Below, in pieces: positions 1 through 8,358 of a DNA stretch of 64,000 bases (position 1 is the first letter of the stretch; the number at the start of each line of letters is the position of its first letter). Source of the stretch: Stappia sp. ES.058. Its GTDB lineage: Bacteria; Pseudomonadota; Alphaproteobacteria; Rhizobiales; Stappiaceae. Both the position numbers and the translations under genes were made by a program. The notes below the pieces were generated by a model. The model was given only the letters and a program-made list of their open reading frames with translations, was not told the origin of the DNA and ran no database searches. The stretch is taken from positions 4,063,501-4,127,500 of the forward strand of contig NZ_LT629784.1 in assembly GCF_900105595.1 (NCBI RefSeq), read 5' to 3'.

Positions 1-126
1 GCGCATCTTGCCGAAATGAACCACGGCCCGGGTTTCTGGCGTCTTTGCCGTGAACTTGCCCCTCAAACCGATGAGGCCCGCGTCTGGCTGCGGCAGGAGG
101 GCGGGGCCTTGCATCTTTACGGCTGA
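1..126 (+). CDS. C-terminal fragment of an unidentified protein
   Basis: The window opens inside a reading frame that runs without a stop from base 1 to a TGA at 124-126, giving the last 41 residues of a protein and ending in ALHLYG. The frame has the high GC third-position bias of the neighbouring genes and ends 74 bases before the next gene on the same strand, so it is probably the tail of a real gene. The fragment is too short for me to assign a family. Confidence 0.55.
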   Translation, partial: AHLAEMNHGPGFWRLCRELAPQTDEARVWLRQEGGALHLYG

Positions 127-200
127 CTGCCGCCCGCCGTTTTCTCCCGCGGTTTTTTGCGACCGCTGCCGCCGACCGACTGCCTCAAGGATGTTTCCGC

Positions 201-1388
201 ATGCTCAAGCCGGATACGTGGTTGCTTACGATCCTGCTTGCCAGTCTGACGGCGCTAGGGCCGCTGTCGACCGACATGTACCTGCCGGCTTTGCCTGGCA
301 TCATGCGGGATCTCGGCACGGCAAGCGCCTCGGTGCAGCTCACGCTGTCGATGTTTCTGGTCGGGTTTGCCGTGGGGCAGGTATTCTATGGACCGTTGGC
401 CGACAGGCTGGGGCGCAAGCCCGTCTTGCTCACCGGCCTTGGAATCTATGCGGTGGCAAGCCTTGCCTGCACGCTCGCTCCAACCGTGGAAATTCTGATC
501 GTGGCGCGGTTCCTGCAGGCGTTTGGTGCCGCCGGCCCCGTGGTTCTCGCCCGCGCGATTGTGCGCGACCTCTATGAGGGGCCGCGCGCCGGACATGAAT
601 TGGCCCGCATGGGCTCGATCATGGGTCTTGCCCCGGCGATCGCCCCTTTCTTCGGCGGCCTGATCGCCAGCGCCGGCGGATGGCGGTTTGTCTTTCTCGT
701 CTCGCTCGTCTTTGCCGTTGTCGTCATGCTGGCCATCGGGCGTGGACTTCCAGAAACCCTTAAGCAACCGGAGACAGAACCATTCTCTCCCGGAGCGCTT
801 TTTCGCGGCTTCGCGTCGTTGCTGCGGCACGGGCTGTTTCGCGCCTATCTGCTTATCGTCACGCTTACCTATTCCGGCCTTTTCGCGTTCATTTCGGGAT
901 CGTCGTTCGTTCTGCAGGACGGATATGGACTGACCCCGGCGATTTACGGCATCGCCTTCGGCGTCTGTGCCGGCGCCTATGTCTGCGGCACCATAATCGG
1001 ACAGAAGATCGCTCCGCGCCACGGCGTGGAAAGAACGATTGCGCTTGGCGTCGTCTGTCTGGCGCTCGGCGGAGCTGCCATGCTGATCGCGCTTGCGAGC
1101 GCGCCGTCCGCCTTGTCGGTGATCGTGCCGATGATGCTCTATATGGCGGGCGTCGGCCTTGCACTGCCGCAATCCCAGGCGGCTGCGCTCATGCCCTTTC
1201 CCGAAAGAGCCGGGACCGCATCGTCCCTGATGGGGATCGGGCAAATGGCAACCGCGGCGGTGATCGGCATCGGCGTCAGCGCCTCGCTCGACGGATCGGG
1301 CCTGGCGCTCGCAGGCATCATTGCCGCGCACGGGTTTCTGGCGGCGCTGGTGTTTTTTGTCACACGAGGCGCCCGCCGCGCCGTTTGA
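201..1388 (+). CDS. Bcr/CflA family multidrug efflux MFS transporter
   Basis: This 395-residue inner-membrane protein is a major facilitator of the Bcr/CflA drug-resistance group, which exports antibiotics and similar small molecules in exchange for protons. About twelve hydrophobic segments are spread over the whole length. The N-terminal signature STDMYLPALP (residues 24-33) is typical of Bcr/CflA, and the motif A loop GPLADRLGRKPVLL follows the second membrane segment. An AAGG Shine-Dalgarno sequence lies about 11 bases before the ATG. It converges with the penicillin-binding protein gene and has no obvious operon partner. The substrate cannot be told from the sequence. Confidence 0.9.
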   Translation: MLKPDTWLLTILLASLTALGPLSTDMYLPALPGIMRDLGTASASVQLTLSMFLVGFAVGQVFYGPLADRLGRKPVLLTGLGIYAVASLACTLAPTVEILIVARFLQAFGAAGPVVLARAIVRDLYEGPRAGHELARMGSIMGLAPAIAPFFGGLIASAGGWRFVFLVSLVFAVVVMLAIGRGLPETLKQPETEPFSPGALFRGFASLLRHGLFRAYLLIVTLTYSGLFAFISGSSFVLQDGYGLTPAIYGIAFGVCAGAYVCGTIIGQKIAPRHGVERTIALGVVCLALGGAAMLIALASAPSALSVIVPMMLYMAGVGLALPQSQAAALMPFPERAGTASSLMGIGQMATAAVIGIGVSASLDGSGLALAGIIAAHGFLAALVFFVTRGARRAV

Positions 1389-1442
1389 AGCGGATCGATC
1401 CCTGTTGCGGTCGAAACCGTGCGCGCAGCTAGGGTCCGCACC

Positions 1443-3596
1443 CTAACCCCCGAAAATCCGGTTGAGCAGGTCGAGTGGCCCGCCCCCGTCCGGGGATCCG
1501 TCCCGCATCGGTGGGAGACGCCGCGCCGGATCCCCCTCGGCCGGCATCGCCGGCACGGGTGCATTCGGATTTCGGGCCGGTTGGGCAACCGTCAGCGGCC
1601 GATCGGACACGCCCGGAAGACCCGCGACCGCAAGGCCCTGGTGACCGGCCGTCATCACGTCCTTCCAGATTTTCGCCGGCAAGGAGCCGCCGGTCGCCCG
1701 TTTGGTCGGCGAATTGTTGTCGTTGCCGAGCCAGACTGCGGTCGTGAAGGTGCCTGTGTAGCCGATGAACCACCCGTCGCGGAAATTCTGGCTTGTGCCG
1801 GTCTTGCCGCCGGCCGGTCGGCCGGGCAGCTGCGCGGCGCGTCCGGTTCCGGTCAGCAGCGTCTCGGACATCATCATGTTCATGTCCGACAAGGTGCTGT
1901 GGTCAATGACCCGCCCTGAGCCGTCGCCCTTTCGGGCATAGAGCAGCTTGCCGTTCGACGTTCGGATCGATTGGATCACATGGGGAACGATGCCGTAGCC
2001 GCCGTTTGAGAAAGGAACGTAAGCAGCGGCGATTTCCAAAGGAGTCACTTCCGAGGTGCCGAGTGCGATGGACAGATTCGGCTTCAGCGGTGATGTGATC
2101 CCGAGCTTGCGGGCGCTGCGGATGATCGCGCGCGGCCCCACTTCATTGGCAAGCTTTGCCGCCACCGTGTTGAGCGACAGCGAAAGTGCCTCGGTCAGGC
2201 TGACCGGGCCGCGGTAGGACTTCGAGTAGTTCTTGGGCGCCCATTTGCCGATGCGCACCGGCTCGTCGATGCGCATGGTGCCGGGTGTGAGGCCGCGTTC
2301 CAGCGCGGCGAGATAGACGAAAGGCTTGAAGGCGGAGCCCGGCTGGCGATGGGCGTTGACCGCGCGGTTGAACTGGCTGCGGGCGTAGTCCCGGCCGCCG
2401 ACGAGCGCCTTGACGGCGCCCGAACGGTCAAGCGTGACGATGGCGCCCTGTTCGACACCCCGCTTGGCGCCATCTTCGGCAAGGGCGCGCCTGAGCGCAT
2501 CTTCGGCAATGATCTGAAGTCCGAGATCGACGGTGGTGCCGACGATGATGTCCTGTTCGATCCCTCCCACGAAGCTGGGCAGAAGCTCCATCACCCAGTC
2601 GGCGACATAATTTTCGCTGGCCGAGGTGTGATGGGTGACGACCCGCATCGGCGCGGCGATGGCATCGCGGGCTTCGGCTTCGGTGAGGTAGCCTTCCTCC
2701 GCCATGGCCGCGAGCACCGTTGCGGCCCGCCCCGCTGCCAGGTCGGGGTTGCGCGTCGGCGCATAGCGCGACGGCGCCTTGAGCAATCCCGCAAGGGTGG
2801 CGGCTTCGGCAACGCTGAGCATTCGCGCCGACTTGTCGAAATAGCGTCGCGCGGCTGCATCGACCCCATAGGCGCCTGCCCCGAGATAGACGCGGTTGAG
2901 GTACATCTCGAGGATTTCGTCCTTGGAGTGATTGGCCTCCAGCCAGAGTGCCAGGACGGCTTCCTGGACCTTGCGCTTGAGCGTGCGGTCGGGCTCGAGA
3001 AAAAGGTTTTTCGCCAGCTGCTGGGTCAGCGTCGAGCCACCCTGGACGAGACGGCCGGAGGTGAAGTTGGTGATCATCGCGCGCATCAGGCCGATGGGGT
3101 CGAGCCCGAAGTGAGAGCGAAAGCGCCTGTCCTCGATGGAGACCACCGCTTGCTCAAGATACGGCGGGAGCTGTTCCAGCCGAACAGCTTCACCACCCGT
3201 ATCGCCGCGATTGGCCATCAGGCTGCCGTCGGCGGCAACGATACGCACGTTCGGCGGACGCTGCGGGACTTTCCATTCCGACGTCGGCGGCAGATAGGCG
3301 GCATAATAACCAAGCACGCCGATCCCGGCGATCCCGCCCCAGATGCACAGGACGAAACTCCAGTAGACGATGCGGCGCAGAAAACCGACCAATCCGCCGC
3401 GCCGGACGCGGGCGGATTTTGTCCGCTGCCGCGCGCTGCCCGTCTTGCCGCGCTTGCCGCCGCCGGGTCCGCGGCCCTGTCCGGAGCCCCGCTTGGCGCC
3501 AGCGGTGCGCGCGGGCTTCTTGCTCACGGCGCCCGGTCGGTCGGCCTTTGTCAGACGCATGTCGAGCGTGCCGCCGTCACGTTTGGAGGCGTGCAT
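1443..3596 (-). CDS. Penicillin-binding protein 1A family, bifunctional transglycosylase/transpeptidase
   Basis: This class A penicillin-binding protein polymerises and crosslinks peptidoglycan in the periplasm. With the ATG at 3596 it is 717 residues. A very basic Gly/Lys/Arg-rich cytoplasmic tail of about 70 residues precedes one membrane anchor (about 72-99). The glycosyltransferase domain carries EDRRF (about 155-159) and GGSTLTQQLAKN. The transpeptidase domain carries SAFK (421-424), SLN (474-476) and KTGT (598-601), so all catalytic motifs are intact. The tail after KTGT is Pro/Gly-rich and low in complexity. Start choice is uncertain: the frame is open upstream to 3716, ATGs occur at 3644, 3596 and 3560, and only 3596 has an AGGAG, with a rather long 12-base spacer. 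Confidence 0.92.
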   Translation of the reverse strand: MHASKRDGGTLDMRLTKADRPGAVSKKPARTAGAKRGSGQGRGPGGGKRGKTGSARQRTKSARVRRGGLVGFLRRIVYWSFVLCIWGGIAGIGVLGYYAAYLPPTSEWKVPQRPPNVRIVAADGSLMANRGDTGGEAVRLEQLPPYLEQAVVSIEDRRFRSHFGLDPIGLMRAMITNFTSGRLVQGGSTLTQQLAKNLFLEPDRTLKRKVQEAVLALWLEANHSKDEILEMYLNRVYLGAGAYGVDAAARRYFDKSARMLSVAEAATLAGLLKAPSRYAPTRNPDLAAGRAATVLAAMAEEGYLTEAEARDAIAAPMRVVTHHTSASENYVADWVMELLPSFVGGIEQDIIVGTTVDLGLQIIAEDALRRALAEDGAKRGVEQGAIVTLDRSGAVKALVGGRDYARSQFNRAVNAHRQPGSAFKPFVYLAALERGLTPGTMRIDEPVRIGKWAPKNYSKSYRGPVSLTEALSLSLNTVAAKLANEVGPRAIIRSARKLGITSPLKPNLSIALGTSEVTPLEIAAAYVPFSNGGYGIVPHVIQSIRTSNGKLLYARKGDGSGRVIDHSTLSDMNMMMSETLLTGTGRAAQLPGRPAGGKTGTSQNFRDGWFIGYTGTFTTAVWLGNDNNSPTKRATGGSLPAKIWKDVMTAGHQGLAVAGLPGVSDRPLTVAQPARNPNAPVPAMPAEGDPARRLPPMRDGSPDGGGPLDLLNRIFGG

Positions 3597-3837
3597 GTTC
3601 AGGCGCGGCTCCTGCCGGCTTCTGCGTGACGATCCTCGAGCCATGGGTCCGATCTGGTTGATGTGGGGCAGACTGTCCCGGTGAATGCCTGCGGAGCTGG
3701 AGTTTAGATGCGGCAATTTAAGGGGGTGTTAAGCCTGCGGGGCGGCTTTCGCGATCCGTTGCACGGCTTGCCCGGCCTTTACATGGGTTGGGCAAGCCCC
3801 TACCCCTTGCACTGGAAAAGAACGGGAGATCGAGTGG

Positions 3838-4140
3838 ATGGCCAAGGGATACTGGATCGGGCGGGTCGATGTGACGGATCTGGATGCCTACAAGGAGTAT
3901 GTCGCGGCCAACGCCGAGGTTTTCCGCGCCTATGGCGCGCGGTTCCTGGTGCGCGGCGGCGCGTTCGAATGTGTCGAAGGGGCTGCGCGCCAGCGCAATG
4001 TGGTGCTCGAATTCGATAGCTACGAACAGGCGCTGGCCTGCTATCGCAGCGATGCCTATGCCCATGCCAGAAGCTTGCGGGAAAAGGCCTCCGTGTCCGA
4101 CTTGATCGTTATCGAGGGCTATGACGGTCCGCAGCCTTGA
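3838..4140 (+). CDS. DUF1330 domain-containing protein
   Basis: This 100-residue protein matches the DUF1330 family, small ferredoxin-like dimeric alpha/beta-barrel proteins common in Proteobacteria. The typical family pattern is visible: a GYWIGRVDVTD strand, then YKEYV, a YGARFLVRGG strand in the middle, VVLEFDSYEQALACYRSDAY, and a final DLIVIEGYDG strand. Its biochemical function is not established. A GGGAGA sequence precedes the ATG. It overlaps the following acetyltransferase by four bases, so the two are translationally coupled. Confidence 0.85.
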   Translation: MAKGYWIGRVDVTDLDAYKEYVAANAEVFRAYGARFLVRGGAFECVEGAARQRNVVLEFDSYEQALACYRSDAYAHARSLREKASVSDLIVIEGYDGPQP

Positions 4141-4613
4141 GCGAGGCGGGCGCCTTCGTCATTCGCGCCGTGGAGCGCGAGGAGGTCGACCGGGTTCACG
4201 CCTTGTGGCTGTCGGCCGAGGATCGTGGCGCCTGGATGCCGGCGTCCGACGGCGCCGACCTGCTTGCCGAGCTGGATGTGCTGGCGCCGGAGGGGCGGGT
4301 CTGGGCGGCCTTCCGCAGCCGTCGGCCCGTTGCTTTTGCGGCCGCTGGTGAACTGGATGGTGCCTTGTGGCTGTCGGCGCTCGGGGTCGAGCGATCCCTT
4401 CGCGGCCGTGGCCTGGCACGATCTCTCCTTGCCGCCGCGATCGGATATGGTCAATGGGCCTACTATCCGGCCCTGCTGATCCTTGCCCCGCGCACGCAGG
4501 CGGAGTTCCTGGAACGTTTCGGGTTTTTGCGCCTCGACGGTGATCGTCTGGACGGTGCACTGCGCACGTTGGCCGACGCTCGAGGGCTGTCGGCCTGGGC
4601 GAGACGGCTGTGA
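4137..4613 (+). CDS. GNAT family N-acetyltransferase
   Basis: This 158-residue single-domain protein looks like a GCN5-related N-acetyltransferase. The acetyl-CoA binding loop is the segment ERSLRGRGLARSLL near residues 84-97, matching the R/Q-x-x-G-x-G/A pattern, and it follows a strand reading GALWLSALGV. The TTG start overlaps the stop codon of the DUF1330 gene (TTGA), which supports coupling. The acceptor substrate is unknown. Immediately downstream is a repeat-bearing spacer rather than another gene. Confidence 0.8.
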   Translation: MSEAGAFVIRAVEREEVDRVHALWLSAEDRGAWMPASDGADLLAELDVLAPEGRVWAAFRSRRPVAFAAAGELDGALWLSALGVERSLRGRGLARSLLAAAIGYGQWAYYPALLILAPRTQAEFLERFGFLRLDGDRLDGALRTLADARGLSAWARRL

Positions 4614-4637
4614 TTTTCGGCGGCTAGGACGTGGACC

Positions 4638-4806
4638 CTAGTGGAGCAAATTTGACATCTGAGTCCCGTTTGCGGCGAGGCTTCTGATCAAATGTCAAAT
4701 TCAAAAGCGCCACTAAAATCACGTATTTATCTAGTGGTTCTCATGATTTCGACATTTTCTGTGGCGGTGCTGCACGGGGAGGCAAATGTCGGAATCGAAC
4801 CACTAG
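4638..4806. repeat. Four related units forming two tandem inverted repeats
   Basis: Four copies of a roughly 21-27-base motif lie here in alternating orientation: 4638-4658 (+), 4692-4715 (-), 4731-4757 (+) and 4784-4806 (-). Each unit begins CTAGTGG or TAGTGG and ends (T)TTGACAT or TTCGACATT. Units 1 and 1' pair with each other, as do 2 and 2', so single-stranded DNA or RNA could form two successive hairpins. Units 1' and 2 can also pair through CCACTA/TAGTGG. The TAG stop codon of the downstream acyltransferase gene (minus strand) lies inside the last unit. I do not recognise a named repeat family. Confidence 0.75.
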
Positions 4807-5741
4807 GAGGCGTAGCGCTGGGCGTCCGCTCCGTAGTGGTTGACGTAGCGGCTGTTGAGGGCCGACACCGGCATGACGACCAGCACGTCGGTCGTTCCGA
4901 ACTGGCGGTCCACCACGGCGCCGTCGCCGATATAGGCGCCAAGCCGCAGGTAGCCCTTGATCAGTGGCGGCAGGTCGCGAAGGGCCTGACGCTCGTTGAT
5001 CTCGGTTCTCGCCATCCGGTTCATGTCGACATAGCGGTGGTCGACGGCCTTGACGCGCCAGTCCTGCGGCGGATGCGTGTTGTGGTGCAGGAAGGCAAGT
5101 TGCTCCGCAATCCCGTCGGGGTCGGTTCCCGCGATCGAGGCGCATCCGACCATGACGTCGACCCGATGCATCAGGACGTAGGCCCAGATCCCGTGCCAGA
5201 GCAGTTCGACCGTGCGCTTCGTCCGGTAGGGCTTGAGCACACAGGAGCGCCCGAGTTCAAGAAACTTGAACTGCGGGTGCCGGTCGACCAGCGACTGGAT
5301 GTCGAACTCGTCGGCTGTGTAGAAACCGCCGTTTCGCTCGGCAACCTCCTGCCGCAGCAGCCGGTATGTGCCAACGATTCTCGGCTTCTTGCGTCCGAAG
5401 GGCGCATTGCGCTCCACGGTGTCGTGATCGAGCACCAGAAGGTGATCGCAGATCTCGTCGTAGGCATCGATGTCACGGCGCGTGGCCTGTGCTTCGGCAT
5501 CGGCGATCGCCGACATTTCCTCGTAGAACACATGGTAGCGCAGCATCTGGGCCTTGCGGATCTCGCGCGGGCTGCGCGCCAGCCGCACTTCGAGTGAGCC
5601 GATACGCCCGAGGCTGGGCGTCAGGCGGCCGGCTGGAGCGGACGCCTGCCTGGGCAGCCATGCGGGCTTGCGAGCAGTGGCAGGCATGAACTTTCGCACG
5701 AGACTGCGTGGAGACAGAAGACCCGATCGCGGCATGGACAT
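4803..5741 (-). CDS. olsB: L-ornithine N-alpha-acyltransferase (OlsB-like)
   Basis: The product resembles OlsB, which transfers a 3-hydroxyacyl chain from acyl carrier protein to ornithine to make lyso-ornithine lipid, the first step of ornithine-lipid synthesis in alphaproteobacteria. It is 312 residues from the ATG at 5741, which has a good GGGAAGAG Shine-Dalgarno; upstream in-frame starts lack one. Family features are LRYHVFYEEM near the N-terminus, the acetyltransferase-type core ELGRSCVLKPYRTKRTVELLW without its last residue, and VGCASIAGTDPD. The partner acyltransferase gene olsA, often adjacent, is not in this window. Its 3' end lies within the inverted-repeat cluster. Confidence 0.82.
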   Translation of the reverse strand: MSMPRSGLLSPRSLVRKFMPATARKPAWLPRQASAPAGRLTPSLGRIGSLEVRLARSPREIRKAQMLRYHVFYEEMSAIADAEAQATRRDIDAYDEICDHLLVLDHDTVERNAPFGRKKPRIVGTYRLLRQEVAERNGGFYTADEFDIQSLVDRHPQFKFLELGRSCVLKPYRTKRTVELLWHGIWAYVLMHRVDVMVGCASIAGTDPDGIAEQLAFLHHNTHPPQDWRVKAVDHRYVDMNRMARTEINERQALRDLPPLIKGYLRLGAYIGDGAVVDRQFGTTDVLVVMPVSALNSRYVNHYGADAQRYAS

Positions 5742-5963
5742 GGCGCTCTTCCCTGACTTGTCACCGACAGGCGTGCAATCGACACCTGGGCACTCGCTTG
5801 CCGCGATCACGTTCGTCCGTCTCCTTCAAGGTGGTGGAGATCCACAAGACGCGCCGCCCGGATGGCCACTTATCATGGCGCTGTCGTAGAACATACTTTC
5901 CCGACACTTGCGTGACAATGCGGGCTTTGACGAGGTATGTGGCCGAAGGTGGGCGCAGGACGC

Positions 5964-8267
5964 TCAGGCGATGCCCGTCCCGACGGCGCGCAGGTGGCGG
6001 GCCAGCAATTCGGGGTCGATCGGTTTGGTCAGCACGGCATCCGCTCCGGCGGCAAGGGCGGCTTCCTCGGCTTCCGGCGTGACGTCAGCCGTGACCGCGA
6101 GAACGGTGACATGCGCGCGCCGCGCCTGCCGTTCGAGGTCCCGAAAGCGGCGAATTGCCGTCAGGCCGTCCACCCCTGGCATGTGCAGATCCATCAGCAG
6201 CATGTCGAACCCCGCCTGGCAGCGCACGGCATCCAGGGCTTCCGCACCGTCGCTGACAACGACGGGTTCATGTCCGAGCTTGCGGACCAGCGCTTCCGTC
6301 AGCATCCGGTTGATGTCGTTGTCGTCTGCGACCAGGAGCCGCAGCGGGCGCGAGGCGAGGGCCTCCCCGGAGCTTTCGCGATCCTTCGACCGGTCATCGC
6401 CCAGAAGGTCCCAGGCGGCCTGGGTGTCGCCGCGTTCGAGAACCGCATGGGCCACCTGCACCAGCGTTGAGGAACGGATCGGGCGAATCAGATAGGCGCC
6501 GAATCCCGCCGCCCGCAACCGGGGAAGCCGTTCGCGTTCCGCCGGCGTGATCAAGACGATGGCCGGGGCCGTAACGCCGGCCGCGCGCGCACCGGCAAGC
6601 CAGGCGCCGGCATCGGACACCGCGAGCGGGTCGAGGAGGATCAGATCGGCATCCGCGAGAGCGCGGTCGCTGTCATCGTCACCGGCGGAAACGAGCAGGG
6701 CCGTCGCACCTTCCGCTTCGAGCCGGCGCGCGATCAGCGGTCCCTCGACCCGGCTGCGCGAAACGAGAACGGCCGTCTTCCCGGCAAGGGCGTTTTTCGC
6801 GTCAAAGACATGCGTTTTTACAGGCTCCGTCCCTTGCGGCACCTGAACAAGGGGCAGGATCACCTGGAAGCACGCACCGGCACCTTGCGCTGCCGTAGCC
6901 GTGATCTCACCCCCCATAAGGCGCGCCAGCCGACGCGAGATCGAAAGGCCGAGACCGGCGCCGTCGAAGCGGCGGGCGGGACCATGGTCGATCTGTTCGA
7001 ATTCCTCAAACAGCCGCTCGGCTTCGTCCGCAGAAAATCCGATGCCGGTGTCGCGGACGTTGATCGCCAGTTTGGGTGCCGTTTCGCCGAGGGGGTCGGA
7101 CTTGCACTCCAGTGCGATCTCGACACCTCCCGTTTCCGTGAACTTCAGGCCGTTTCCAGCGAGATTGAACAGGATCTGTCTGAGCCGGACGGCGTCAACG
7201 ACGAGCTTGCCCGGCAGTTCGGGTGCGACAAAACATGCGATTTCCAGGCCTTTCGCCTGGGCGCGCGGACTGAGGAGCTCCACGACGCTTTCCGCCAGCA
7301 GCGCGATATCTGTCGGTGCCGGCGCAAGATCGAGCCGGCCGGCCTCGATCTTCGACATGTCCAGCACCTCGCTGATCAGGAGCAGCAGGATTTCACCGGA
7401 ACTCCGCACGGCATCGACATAACTGCGCTGTTCCGCGGTGAGGCGCGTGTCGCGCAACAGGCCCGCCATGCCGAGGATGCCGTTCAGCGGCGTGCGGATT
7501 TCGTGACTGACGGTCGCCAGAAAGCGGCTTTTGGAGGCGCTCGCGGTTTCGGCCTGATTGCGCGCGGCAACAAGGGCATCCTCAATTTGCCGTCTGTCAG
7601 TAACGTCGCGCAGGATCGTCTGGATCAGCGGTTCGCCGCTGCGCCCGTCCCGCACCGCGACGTCGCGGCGGGAGAACCAGCGCGGCCCGCTCGCGGATTC
7701 GATGCGAATGTCCGCATATCCGGCGGGCCCATGGTCGCCGGCCTGCGCATGAAGGGCGTCGATCCGTTCATCGGGAAAGAGTTTCAGCGCAGCATCATTG
7801 GCATAGACGACCTCGCCGCCTTCGCGCCATCGCGTCACGACATCGCCCAATGTGTCGAGCACGTCGCGGTGTCGGGCGTCGCTTTCCTTCAGGTGCCAGA
7901 TTTCATCGCGGAGCGCTTCGTTTTCGGCGGAAAGGCGTGCAATCCGCGCCGACAGACCGTTCGTCTGGGCCTGCATCCGCGCCTGCACCAGGGCAACGGC
8001 GGCGAGCCCCATGCCGGCCAGGGCGAGAACGGTTCCGGCGACGACCTGGCGGGCGGCTTCCGGCACGATCCACATCACTGCCGCGGCGCCGGCAAGAAAA
8101 CCGGCGGTGGCGATCGTTAGCGTGATTGCGCGCCGGAGCGCGCGCCCGGTCGGAACCGTTGGCTCGGCGTGGCCCGGGGCGTCGTCGTGGGTGTGCGGTT
8201 GATGCGCCCCGACGGATTGCCGGTGCCGCTCGGACGGGGCCTTGCGGTTGAGCGATTGCGGGGACAC
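5964..8267 (-). CDS. Hybrid sensor histidine kinase with pseudo-receiver and receiver domains
   Basis: This 767-residue inner-membrane protein is a hybrid histidine kinase. Two membrane segments lie at about 47-68 and 74-97, followed by a short coiled coil, a PAS domain (about 130-235), a HisKA dimerisation domain with the phospho-accepting His255 in ATVSHEIRTPLNGILG, a HATPase domain with GTGIGFS-like and GAGLGLSI boxes, and two receiver modules. The first receiver (about 505-625) lacks the acidic pair and has Arg in place of the conserved Lys, so it looks degenerate. The last one (about 640-760) has ADDND, MDLHMPGVDG and TKPI intact. The start is a GTG preceded by GGGAG. No dedicated response regulator lies beside it, and its signal is unknown. 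Confidence 0.9.
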   Translation of the reverse strand: MSPQSLNRKAPSERHRQSVGAHQPHTHDDAPGHAEPTVPTGRALRRAITLTIATAGFLAGAAAVMWIVPEAARQVVAGTVLALAGMGLAAVALVQARMQAQTNGLSARIARLSAENEALRDEIWHLKESDARHRDVLDTLGDVVTRWREGGEVVYANDAALKLFPDERIDALHAQAGDHGPAGYADIRIESASGPRWFSRRDVAVRDGRSGEPLIQTILRDVTDRRQIEDALVAARNQAETASASKSRFLATVSHEIRTPLNGILGMAGLLRDTRLTAEQRSYVDAVRSSGEILLLLISEVLDMSKIEAGRLDLAPAPTDIALLAESVVELLSPRAQAKGLEIACFVAPELPGKLVVDAVRLRQILFNLAGNGLKFTETGGVEIALECKSDPLGETAPKLAINVRDTGIGFSADEAERLFEEFEQIDHGPARRFDGAGLGLSISRRLARLMGGEITATAAQGAGACFQVILPLVQVPQGTEPVKTHVFDAKNALAGKTAVLVSRSRVEGPLIARRLEAEGATALLVSAGDDDSDRALADADLILLDPLAVSDAGAWLAGARAAGVTAPAIVLITPAERERLPRLRAAGFGAYLIRPIRSSTLVQVAHAVLERGDTQAAWDLLGDDRSKDRESSGEALASRPLRLLVADDNDINRMLTEALVRKLGHEPVVVSDGAEALDAVRCQAGFDMLLMDLHMPGVDGLTAIRRFRDLERQARRAHVTVLAVTADVTPEAEEAALAAGADAVLTKPIDPELLARHLRAVGTGIA

Positions 8268-8358
8268 GAAACTCTACTCCCGATGACGCGCGGCGCGATT
8301 GGAAGCGTGAGTCTCGTCTGCAGAGATTGAAAAAACGTTTCCCGGGGTTGCCGACGTG

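Noticed and set aside
1430..1445. TAGGGTCCGCACCCTA hairpin at the end of the penicillin-binding protein gene
   Set aside because: A six-base stem without a T run is too weak to call a terminator.
3765..3798. GGCTTGCCC...GGGCAAGCC inverted repeat before the DUF1330 gene
   Set aside because: The nine-base arms are 16 bases apart, with no T run and no known motif, so I could not distinguish it from chance in GC-rich DNA.
4784..4806. GGTTCGATTCC on the minus strand, resembling a tRNA T-loop
   Set aside because: No acceptor, D or anticodon stems can be drawn around it, and the 5' side is the coding sequence of olsB. It is explained by the inverted-repeat units.
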